DNA of 64,000 bases from Musa acuminata AAA Group (lineage: Eukaryota; Streptophyta; Magnoliopsida; Zingiberales; Musaceae), in NCBI RefSeq assembly GCF_036884655.1, contig NC_088342.1, positions 34,036,001 to 34,100,000 on the forward strand. Reading direction: 5' to 3'. The notes beneath the pieces are model-generated. The model was not told the origin of the DNA, made no database searches, and saw only the letters and a list, made by a program, of their open reading frames with translations. A program made the translations under genes and the position numbers. This document shows positions 34,741 through 44,252 of this stretch, piece by piece (positions within the stretch are counted from its first letter, which is position 1; every line of letters starts with the position of its first letter).

Positions 34741-35661
34741 TTATGTAATATCGAAATAAATTAGTGGGATTTTTATTACCTCATTATTGAAAGAGGGTGA
34801 GGCATAGTTTGCCACCTCGCCTTTCTTGATTTTCTCCTCGTCTTCGGAAGAACTCAATTCATCCCAACTTTTGTTCTTCTTGCGTTCAAAGCAAGTAGTT
34901 CCATTCTTTTTGCTTTTTAATTTTTGTTTCATTAGTAGTTTAAGTTCACCATCACTTGAGCTTATGCTCGAGTGGTCTTCATGTGTTCTATGTCCCAAAT
35001 CCTTCCTATCATTTGGAGGGTTGTTCTCGAGTTTCTTTTTTGTCACATTGTTCATTTCGTAGGTCATTAGAGACCCAATAAGTTCTTCGAGAGGGAATGT
35101 TTTAAGGTCCTTGGCCTCTTGAATGGCCGTAACTTTTGGATCCCAACTTTTTTGAAGGGATCTTAAGATTTTAGTGACTAGTTCAAAATTAGAAAAACTT
35201 TTACCAAGAGCTTTGAGTCCATTGATGACATCCGTGAAACGGGTGTACATGTCTCCGATGGACTCACTTGGTTTCATCCGGAAAAGTTCGTAAGAATGCA
35301 CAAGAATATTGATTTTGGACTCTTTCACTCGGCTAGTGCCTTCATGAGTGACCTCTAGAGTTCTCCAAATATCAAAAGCCGAGTCACACATCGAAACACG
35401 ATTAAATTCATTTTTGTCAAGTGCACAATATAAGGCATTCATAGCCTTTGCATTTAAAGAAAACATCTTCTTCTCCAAATCATTCCAATGGTTCATTGGG
35501 AGAGAAGACATTTCAAATCCATTTTCGACTATGTCCCATAAATTCAAATCCAAAGAAAGTAAGAAAACTCTCATTCGAGTTTTCCAACAAGTGTAGTCCG
35601 TCCCATTGAAAAAGGGAGGACGAATGAGAGAGTGACCCTCTTGAAAGCCATAAAGAGCCAT
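34741..35661 (-). CDS. gag: Gag of A3 (306 aa), intact
   Basis: The start ATG is the first after the PBS. The N-terminus shows RPPFFNGTDYTCWKTRMRV, then the UBN2-type region to about residue 205 (DIWRTLEVTHEGTSRVK; FPLEELIGSLMTYEM). A basic/acidic tail follows, with SSISSSDGELK and SSSEDEEK. The zinc knuckle is reduced to CFERKKNKSW, so no CCHC remains. It is about 100 residues shorter than the A2 Gag portion alone, lacking the coiled coil and second knuckle. The open frame in a young insertion suggests this short Gag is used, perhaps co-assembling with helper Gag. Confidence 0.9.
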   Translation of the reverse strand: MALYGFQEGHSLIRPPFFNGTDYTCWKTRMRVFLLSLDLNLWDIVENGFEMSSLPMNHWNDLEKKMFSLNAKAMNALYCALDKNEFNRVSMCDSAFDIWRTLEVTHEGTSRVKESKINILVHSYELFRMKPSESIGDMYTRFTDVINGLKALGKSFSNFELVTKILRSLQKSWDPKVTAIQEAKDLKTFPLEELIGSLMTYEMNNVTKKKLENNPPNDRKDLGHRTHEDHSSISSSDGELKLLMKQKLKSKKNGTTCFERKKNKSWDELSSSEDEEKIKKGEVANYASPSFNNEVIKIPLIYFDIT

Positions 35662-35697
35662 TTCTATTTGGGTGTTAAACCAAAGTAGAAAACCGTG

Positions 35698-35709
35698 GCT
35701 CTGATACCA
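35698..35709 (-). other. Primer-binding site of A3
   Basis: GCTCTGATACCA on plus, TGGTATCAGAGC on the element strand, two bases from the 5' LTR. It is identical to the A1 and A2 sites. Confidence 0.95.
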
Positions 35710-35711
35710 AT

Positions 35712-37321
35712 TGTTAGGATCGGAGCGGCACTAAGAGGGGGGGGTGAATTAGTGCAGCGGATTAAAACGTTGATTTCGACAAATTTTTCGTACGATAAGA
35801 ACGGAACTTGAAAAGTTTAACTTGAAAGCGTATTCTTAAAGTTGCGCAGCAAGGGTAATAAGGAACTAAAGTAGTAAGAAGATTTGCAGTAATGTAAATG
35901 ACAATAATGAAATGCAAACCAGAGATTACGCCGATTTAGAGTGGTTCGGTCAAATGACCTACATCCACTTGCGAGGCCCCTCTTCGATGAGGCTCCCACC
36001 TTCCACTAGCAAATCTCTTGAAAGGGAAGGGTAAATACCCCTCTTACAACTCTTTACAAGCGGTTCACTCTCTTACAAATTTTTAGCAAGAATGAAGGAG
36101 GTGAACACTAGCAAAATGAAAACAAGATTAGCTAGGACTTTTCTAATGCCTTTCTCTCAAACACTTGCTGCTCAAAAAAGTTCTTCTCTCAGCTGAGATT
36201 TGAGGGGTATTTATAGGCCTCAAGAGGATTCAAATTTGGGCTTCAAAATTTGAATTCTCTTTGGGTTCCCGCTGTTGGAGGTGCCACCGCCTACCCAAGC
36301 GGTGCCACCGCCCAACGCTCGGGTGCTAGGCGGTGCCACCGCCCAGCCAGGAGGTGTCACCGCCCAGCTCTCGGGTGGTGGGCGGTGCCACCGCCCAGCT
36401 AGGCGGTGCCACCGCCTACAGTGTTTTCAGCCCACTAGTTAGGCTTCAATCTTGCCCCAAACTAGTCCGAACTTGGGCCCAATTGGCCCCTACTTGGGTT
36501 ATAGGATTAACACCTAATCCTAACCCTAATTAACGTGCTAACTACGAATTTAAAGACATTTTCTAAGCTATTACAAAGTCCGCAAGTCAAGACTTCTTCC
36601 GGCGAGCTTCCAGCGAACTTCCGACGGTCTTCCGATAAACTCTCGGAAACCATTCTGCGGACTCCCGGCAAGCTCCTAGACTTCACGATTTGATCTTGGC
36701 GAGTTCCAACGAGCTTCTTTGGTAAGCTCCGATCTTTCTCGGCGAGCTCCGCGAACTTACAACGAACCTTCCGGCGAGCTTCCGAAAAACCCTTCGGCAA
36801 GCTCCCTACTCATTCTCGGCTAGTTCCGGCAGCATTCCCGACGAACCTTCGGACTTCCGTCGAACTCTCGAACTCCCAACGAATCCTTCGCGCTTGACTC
36901 CAGCACTTTGTTTCGCTTTATGTCTTCATCGTTATCATAGTTAATCCTGCACACACAAACCAAAACTCTACTCCGATCTAGACAATTATTATAAAGCGAA
37001 TTGACATTCTGTTGCTCGGCACGTCATTGGTTGGCGCTTCGTCCGATTCTTCGGCGCATCGTCCTCTCTTACGGCTTATTGCCCAATCGGCGGTTGACCT
37101 CCACAACGCCGATATCCTTGGCGCAATTCCGCTCTTGGCCCGATGCCCGACGCCCGAAGCCTTCTGCCATCCAATATCCTGACGTGATCTCCTCCGACGC
37201 AACGTCAATTCCTCCTGCGTTAATTGTCTAATCCTGATCGAGTAGACCTGTATCACTCAAAATGTAGTCAAACATTTAAACACAATCAATTAGTTTCATC
37301 ATCAAAATCCGAGATTCAACA
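35712..37321 (-). repeat. 5' LTR of A3 (1610 bp)
   Basis: Offset by exactly 6155 bases from the 3' LTR along its length, with the same G8 run. The TATA box on minus (36208-36215) would drive the element. Confidence 0.95.
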
Positions 37322-38065
37322 TCTTTTACTCTACTTGTGCCCTCATGGGTCACTTCGAGTGTGTGCCAGATATCAAATGCAGTTTCACAAGTTGAAACAC
37401 GGTTGAACTCGTTTTTGTCAAGTGCACAAAATAAGGCATTCATAGCCTTTGTATTAAGAGCGAAAGCCTTCTTCTCCAAATCATTCCAATCGATCATTGG
37501 AAGAGAAGACTTCGAAAATCCATTTTCGACAAGATTCCATAGTTCAAAATCCATAGAAATAAGAAAGATCCTCATTCGAGTCTTCCAGTAGGTGTAGTCC
37601 ATCCCACTGACTAAATGAGTTAGGTGGAAGTTTGTGATATCTATTTATATTTTATAGATTGAACTTCTGAAACTTTATGTGGAGATTGTTGAACAATGAT
37701 AAAGAGAAAAAACGTATCAAATATTTGGTGAAGGTGTTGATTTGATTTAGCACATTCATTTAGTTGTAGCGATTATCCAAGAACAAATGGTGGACACAAG
37801 TAATTTTGTGATGCAACAACCAAATAAATTTTGCACAATTGTTTGAGTTTTTGTCCTTATTTACATACATGATTTATCCCCGTAAATTTTATATATTGTT
37901 TAAAAGCTTATGCTATTTTCTGTAAAATGTTAAACATGGCAGCTGCTTTAAGAGGGTATGCTTAGTGAAGAACATGAAAGCTAGGTATACAGTTTTGAAT
38001 GGACGTACCGGTCTGATAGGAAACCGGTACGTGAACCACTCCTCTTGGTTTCCGGCATATGCCAT
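37322..38065 (-). pseudogene. gag: Gag of A2, N-terminal part with foreign segment
   Basis: From 37322 to about 37616 the minus strand encodes MDYTYWKTRMRIFLISMDF through AFDIWHTLEVTHEGTSRVK, and rejoins 29556 when A3 is removed. The expected start codon is at 38065-38063 with MAYAGNQEE. Between about 37617 and 38036 foreign DNA replaces roughly ten codons of the PPFFNG region, so this Gag cannot be made whole. Confidence 0.85.
37617..38036. other. Unidentified 420-bp insertion in A2 gag
   Basis: AT-rich DNA without ORFs. Near 37680 TTATGTGGAGATTGTTGAAC looks like a PPT and LTR start of another copia. Near its right end GTACCGGT and ACCGGTAC form an 8-bp inverted repeat over ten bases. I see no clear target duplication and cannot assign a family. 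Confidence 0.5.
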
Positions 38066-38102
38066 TTCTCTTTGGGTTTTAATCCGTTAGAGAGTTAACC
38101 TT

Positions 38103-38114
38103 GCTCTGATACCA
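38103..38114 (-). other. Primer-binding site of A2
   Basis: GCTCTGATACCA on plus, two bases from the 5' LTR. The same tRNA primer as the gag-only copies, a condition for sharing replication machinery. Confidence 0.95.
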
Positions 38115-38116
38115 AT

Positions 38117-39788
38117 TGTTAGGATCGAGAGCACTAAGAGGGGGGGGGTGAATTAGTGCAGCGGAAATCTTTTAGCGATTAAAAACAAAAGCTGCGTTCG
38201 TTCGATAAAAATCAGTTTTGAAGCAAAAGCCGACTCTAAGATAACTTATGATTAAGTGCAGTTTACGTCTAAACGTAGTTTACGTCTAAACACAATTTAC
38301 GTTTAAATGCAGTTTGCGTCTAAACGCAGATTTACGTCTAAACGCAGATTTACGTCTAAACGCAGATTTACGTCCAAACTCAGTTTACGTCTAAAACGCA
38401 GTTTTACGTTTAAACGTAGTTTACGTCTAAACGCAGTTTTACGTCTAAACGTAGATTTACGTCTAAACGCAGATTTACGTCTAAATGCAGATTCTGAAAG
38501 AACAGCACTTAGAACTTGTTCGTAAAAGCGCAGAAAGCAGTAGTTATGAAGGAGGTTTGCAGTAATGATAAAGTGCTCAAAATAAACGCAAACCAGAGAT
38601 TTAGAGTGGTTCGGTCAGTCTTGACCTACTCCACTTTTGGCTTCCTCCACCGACGAGGTCACCGACGTCAACTAGAGGCCTTCCTTCAATAGGCGAAGGC
38701 CAACTGCCCTTTTACAGTTTCTCTCCTTTTGACAGGCTCAGGAGACAACCTTTACAGACCTTTCTCTCCTCACTTTACAACTCAAAAACTTGAAGAACAG
38801 AAGGAGGAGACTTAAAGGCTTTACAACACTTTTGAGCTCTTAGAATCACAGAAAAGATCAAGATTTCGGTGTAGGTCTGTATATTTTCAGTGCTGAATGG
38901 GTGGGGTATTTATAGGCCCCAACCCAATTCAAATTTGGAGCTCAAAACGATCAAATCCCGGAATTCCGGGATCAGGCGGTTGCACCTCTTGACTGGAGAG
39001 GTTGCACCGCCTGGTAGAGCTCGAAGACCGAGCTCAGGCGGTGCCACCTCTCTGTCAGGGAGGTTGCACCGCCCAGTCTTGCTCGAAGACTGAGCTCAGG
39101 CGGTGCCACCTCTCTGTTAGGGAGGTTGCACCGCCCAGTCTAGCTCGAAGACTGAGCTCAGGCGGTGCCACCTCCCGGCTGGGGAGGTTGCACCACCCAG
39201 TCTCGCTGGGAGGCTTAGCCCAGGCGGTGCCACCTCCTGGCCTAGGCGGTTGCGCCTCCTGGTGCAATCAGGGTCCGAATGGTTAGTTCCATTCGGCCCA
39301 ATTTCAGTCTTTCAGGGGCCCAATTGCCCCAAGATTAAGCCAATGGGATCACCTCCCATTCTCCAACTTAATCAATGTGCTAACTACGATTAAATCTAAG
39401 ATAATTTCTGCAGCTTTGCTTCGGTGCGTCAATCGCTTCTTCCGGCGAGTTTCCGGCGAACTTCCGTCGATCATCCGATGAACCCTCGGTGATGCTCCTG
39501 CGGACTTCCAGCAAACTCCTGGACTTTGCGACGATCCACTTGGCAAGTTCCGACGAGCTTCGCTTGGCAAGCTTCTGGACTTCTCGGATCTGTTCTCGCA
39601 GAACCTCCGACGACCGTCCGAACTTCCGTCGAACTCTCGAACTTCCAATGTGATCATGAACTTGACTCCAGCGCAACTCCTGCTGCTTGTCTTAACTTTC
39701 ATCGTAGATAATCCTGCACACTTATCTCAACACATAGATTAGACAACAAATGACAATTGACTTCATCATCAAAATCCGAGATTAAACA
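38117..39788 (-). repeat. 5' LTR of A2 (1672 bp)
   Basis: TGTTAGGATCGAGAG start, ATTAAACA end (one change from ATTCAACA). It has a G9 run, a minisatellite at about 38255-38500, a minus TATA box at 38907-38914, the exact 18-bp palindrome near 38955, GC repeats at 38975-39262 with two or three more units than the 3' LTR, and an 11-bp array at 39425-39640. Confidence 0.9.
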
Positions 39789-39793
39789 TGTAC

Positions 39794-40626
39794 TAGGCTA
39801 CTACGCCGTAGTCTCTAGACGATACAGGAGAATTCAATCCAATAGAATTGTCTATCCTTAGTTACTGTGTACTTATAGTCCATTATCCATCTAATATCCC
39901 AGAGACTGTATACCGGGTGTGGTGCTGTTAGACCTATACAGTTTCTACTCAAGTCTCGCTCTAATCGGATTCTCTCGGAGAACTCTTTCTCTCTCAATCT
40001 GAATGACCCTAGCTAGAGATTTGTATAAGCAAGAACATATGAGATATTCCTCTCATGATATCGAAAGTGGATGATCCTCTATCGACACTCAATAGTCATC
40101 GTAAGATTGGCTATTATTCCCGATGATCGGTTGTGCTAGATCTAGAACCTCTAAACCTATAAGTCTAGTATCAAAGAGTGGAGTACTCATACAGGACACC
40201 CTTGATGTCCCAAGTCTAAGGACTAGATATACCACTAGGACTACAGAATCGCTGTTTGATAATAAGGCATCATCAACCATCCAACATTCCGTAAGTGGAT
40301 CAATCAGTGAACTCATTCTCCAATGAGCACTTGTACTATATCCCTAGTGTACACACACGAGTAACTATGAGACTAGCTGTATCCATCATATGGACTGGTA
40401 TACAGCATACCAATCTGTCCGGTTATCTCGATGTCCCTCTCGAGTAACCTATGATCGGGATTATTTAAGGTTTGTGTTTAAAATTGAATCACAATATATA
40501 CATGTTTATATGCAACAATTAATATAAAGTGATAAAATTTTAAAATATAATAAGCAATAAGACTATGTGTCAAGTCACATGTGTCATCACTCATGTGATT
40601 GGCTTGTAGGACACCTATGACTAGTA
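39794..40626 (-). repeat. LTR-B copy b, right part
   Basis: Resumes exactly where 22931 stopped (TGTAC then TAGGCTACTACGCC), and ends CTATGACTAGTA. GAAAT at 40627-40631 is its right TSD, matching 22209-22213. Confidence 0.87.
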
Positions 40627-40631
40627 GAAAT

Positions 40632-41976
40632 AATTGGACAGACTAGTGTACTGTATATCCGTTCGTATGATGGAGGCGGCTAATCTCATAGCTGCTTATG
40701 TGGGGACACTATGTATACAGTACAGGTGCTCATTGGAGAATGAGTTCATTGATTGATCTGCTTACGGAATGCTGGATGGTTGATGTTGCCTTATTATCGG
40801 ACAGCGATTCCGTAGTCCTAGTGGTATATCTAGTCCTTAGACTTGAGACACCAAGGATGTCATGTATGAGTGCTCCACTCTTGGATACCAAACTTATAGG
40901 TTTGGTTGTCCCAGATCTAGTACAACTGGTCATTGGGAGTGGTAGTCGACCTTACGAGGGCTATTGAGTGTCGATAGCGGATCATCCACTCTTAGCGTCA
41001 TGAGAGGAATATCTCATGTGTTCTTGTTCAGACAAATCCCTGGCCAGGGTCATTCGAGTTGAGAGAGAAAGAGTTCTCCGGGAAAATCCGATTAGAGCAA
41101 GACTCGAGTAGAAACCGTATGGGTCTAACAACTTCATGCTCGATATACGGTCTCTAGGATATTAGATGGATGAGGGACTATAGGTACATGGTAACTGAGG
41201 ACAGATAGGTCCAATGGATTGGATTCCCCTGTATCATTTGGGGACTACGGCGTAGTGGCCTAGTACACCCATAGTCGATGAGTCGAGTGAATTATTACGG
41301 AGATAATAATTCACTTAGTTAGAAGGAGTTCTGACAGGTATGACTCACGGCCAACTCGATATAGGGCCTAGAGGGCCACACACATATGGTAGGCATTGCG
41401 ATGAGTAGAGGTTCAGATATGAGATATCCGACGAAGCCCTTGTCTTATTAGATATCCAATAAGCCCCTAAATTATTGGATCCCATAGACAAGATCCAATA
41501 AGAGCCCACAAGAGATTATTGGATAGAGATCCACTAATCTAAAAAGCTTGGGTTATTGGATGCAGATCCAATATTCACTAGGGGAGGATTCATTAGGGTT
41601 TGAAAGGGGACCTCTATAAATAGGAGGGATTCAAAGCCTCATAGGCTAGAGCCTTTGCTTGCCTCTCCTATTTTCCTTCCCCTCTCCACCTCAGAGCAGG
41701 CTTGAAGTTTTGAGGAGCGTCATCGCGGCCTTGTTGTGTGGATCACCGCTAGAGAGGAGGACGCTTGACCTCCTTCACCCTCTCCTAAAGATCTGCAAGG
41801 AAACAGGGATATACGATCTCCCTAGGTAACACAATCTACTCTATATGCAGTTTTTCAATTTCACGGATTTTGCGCACCAATCTTTGCACGACGACGAACA
41901 TCTCTTTGGGAATCAAGGATTTTGTTTTTTTGTTCTTCCACTGCGCATGTGATGTCGCCCCCAAGATTTCCCAACA
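40632..41976 (+). repeat. LTR-B copy a, right part
   Basis: Continues copy a after copy b. It has a TATA box at 41615-41622 and ends TTTCCCAACA. It is joined directly to an inverted LTR-B piece, so no flanking target duplication is found. Confidence 0.85.
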
Positions 41977-42383
41977 ATTTGAGTAAGAACACATAGTATA
42001 TTCCTCTCATGATATCTAGAGCGAATGATCCTCTATCGACACTCAATAGCCCTTGTAAGTTTGATTGTTTACTCCCAACGATCAACTGTACTAGATCTAG
42101 AACTTCCAGACCTATAAGTCTAGTATCAAAGAGTGGAGTACTCATATAGGACATCCTTAGAGTCTCAAGTCTAAGGACCAAGTACACCATTAGGATAACA
42201 AATCGTTGTCTGATAATGAGGTATCATCAATCATCTAGCATTCCATGAGCAAATCAATTAGTGAACTCATTCTCCAATGAGCACCTGCACTGTAGCCATA
42301 GTGTCCCCACATAAGCAACTATGAGATTAGCCGCCTCCATCATACGAACGGATATACAGTACACTAGTCTGTCCAATTATTTC
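41977..42383 (-). repeat. LTR-B piece d (inverted)
   Basis: Inverted counterpart of the first 400 bases of the piece at 40632. Near 42270-42383 it is almost identical to 40632-40745; further inward the similarity drops clearly. ATTTC at 42379-42383 is the left TSD of copy e. Confidence 0.8.
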
Positions 42384-43935
42384 TGCTAGTCATAGCTGTC
42401 CTACAAGCCAATCACATGAGTGATGGCACATGTGACTTGACACGTAGTCTTATTGCTTATTATATTTTAAAATTTTATCACTTTATATTAATTGTTGCAT
42501 ATAAACATGTATATATTGTGATTCAATTTTAAACACAAATCTTAAATAATCCCGATTATAGGTTACTCGAGAGGGACATCGAGATAACCGGACAGATTGG
42601 TATGCTGTATACTAGTCCATATGATGGATACAGCTAGTCTCATAGTTACTCGTGTGGGGACACTAGGGATATAGTACAAGTGCTCATTGGAGAATGAGTT
42701 CACTGATTGATCCACTTACGGAATGCTGGATGGTTGATGATGCCTTATTATCAAACATCGATTCTATAGTCCTAGTGGTGTATCTAGTCCTTAGACTTGG
42801 GACATCAAGGGTGTCCTGTATGAGTACTCCACTCTTTGATACTAGACTTATAGGTTTAGAGGTTCTAGATCTAGCACAACCGATCATCGGGAATAATAGC
42901 CAATCTTACGATGACTATTGAGTGTCGATAGAGGATCATCCACTTTCGATGTCATGAGAGGAATATCTCATATGTTCTTGCTTATACAAATCTCTAGCTA
43001 GGGTCATTCAGATTGAGAGAGAAAGAGTTCTCCGGGAGAATCCGATTAGAGCGAGACTTGAGTAGAAACTGTATAGGTCTAACAGCACCACACCCGGTAT
43101 ACGGTCTCTGGGATATTAGATGGATAATGGACTATAAGTACACAGTAACTAAGGACAGACAATTCTATTGGATTAAATTCTCCTGTATCGTCTAGAGACT
43201 ACGGCGTAGTAGCCTAGTACATTCGTAGTCGATGAGTTGAATGAATTATTATGGAGATATTAATTCACTGAGCTAGAAGGAGTTTTGATAGGTATGACTT
43301 ATGGTCAGCTCGATATTGGGCCTAGAAGGTCACACATATATTATAGGCATTACGATGAGTAGAGGTTCAGATATGAGATATCCGCCGAAGCCCCTATCTT
43401 ATTGGGTATCCAATAAACCCCTGAATTATTGGATCCTATAAATGAGATCCAATAAGAGCCAATGAGAGATTATTGGATAGAGATCCACTAATTTAATAGG
43501 TTTGGGTAGTTAGATGGAGATCCAATACCCAATAGGGCAAGATCCATTATGGTTAAGTTGATAGGGGACCTCTATAAATAGGAGGGAACTAATGGCTCAT
43601 AGGCCAGAGCTTTTTTGGTTACCTCTCCTATTCTCCTCCTCTTCTCCTCCTCAGATAGTAGGCTTGGAGTTTTGAGGAGCATCATCGTAACCCTACTATG
43701 TGGATCACCACTAGAGAGGATACTTGACCTTCTTCACCCTCTCCTAGAGATCTGTAGGGATTCAGGGATATACGATCTCCCTAGGTAACATAATCCTTTA
43801 TATATGTAGTTTTAAGGTTCACGATTTTTTCACACCAATCTTTGCACGATGACGAACACATCTTTTGAGAAATTGGGGATTTTATTTTTATGTTCTTCCG
43901 CTATGCATGTGATGTCGCCCTTAGATTTCCCTACA
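42384..43935 (+). repeat. LTR-B copy e (1552 bp)
   Basis: A full plus-strand LTR-B, TGCTAGTCATAG to TTTCCCTACA, with a TATA box at 43573-43580 and ATTTC duplications on both sides. It is the inverted duplicate of copy b and lacks the A2 insertion. A few base changes separate them in the stretches compared. Confidence 0.88.
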
Positions 43936-44189
43936 ATTTCGATGTCCCTCTCGAGTAACATATGACTAGGATTATTTAGGGCCTATGTTTGAAAGTGAAT
44001 CAATCTCATTATCGTGATCTCATCGTGATCTGATTTCCATTGCATAAATCTATGGATATTACAATATACTTATGCATCAAGCAATATAAAGTGAGAAAAT
44101 GCCATAATAGTAATAAGCAAAAAAACTACATGTTATGTCACACGTGCCATCACTCCCGTGATTGGCATGTAGGGCACCTATGATTAGCA
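43936..44189 (-). repeat. LTR-B piece f (inverted copy of a, left part)
   Basis: Reads on minus as TGCTAATCATAGG to GACATCGAAAT, the inverted match of 21959-22213. Confidence 0.87.
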
Positions 44190-44252
44190 AAAGGAATCTC
44201 AACAATATGTTTTGAATATGTACCATTTTTATTATTATGATTGATATTTCAA
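44190..44252 (-). repeat. Inverted copy of C1 flank
   Basis: The 63 bases match 21896-21958 in inverted orientation, so the duplicated block included the host C1 sequence and not only LTR-B. Beyond it the sequence changes to C2. Confidence 0.85.

Larger units (their letters stand above)
29557..37321 (-). mobile_element. Element A3: intact young gag-only LTR-A copia
   Basis: A complete 7765-bp element with TCTTT duplications at 29552-29556 and 37322-37326, inserted in A2 gag. LTRs of 1610 bp each show no difference in any stretch I compared, including five shared translated frames. It has a PBS, an open gag, a 3.5-kb non-coding domain and a perfect PPT. It lacks all pol domains. Confidence 0.95.
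22932..39788 (-). mobile_element. Element A2: pol-carrying LTR-A copia (SIRE/Maximus-like), host of A3
   Basis: A minus-strand element flanked by TGTAC at 22927-22931 and 39789-39793, and inserted in LTR-B. Without A3 it is about 9.1 kb: LTR, PBS, gag, in-frame TAG, intact pol, 0.7 kb of 3' non-coding DNA, PPT, LTR. Pol is open over 994 codons from its first Met. Gag is disrupted by A3 and by a 420-bp foreign segment. It is the plausible type of helper for the gag-only copies. Confidence 0.92.

Noticed and set aside
29557..37321. Identical LTR blocks of A3 as a possible assembly duplication
   Set aside because: They flank a full internal region with PBS and PPT in the right places and a TCTTT target duplication, so a real young insertion is the simpler reading.
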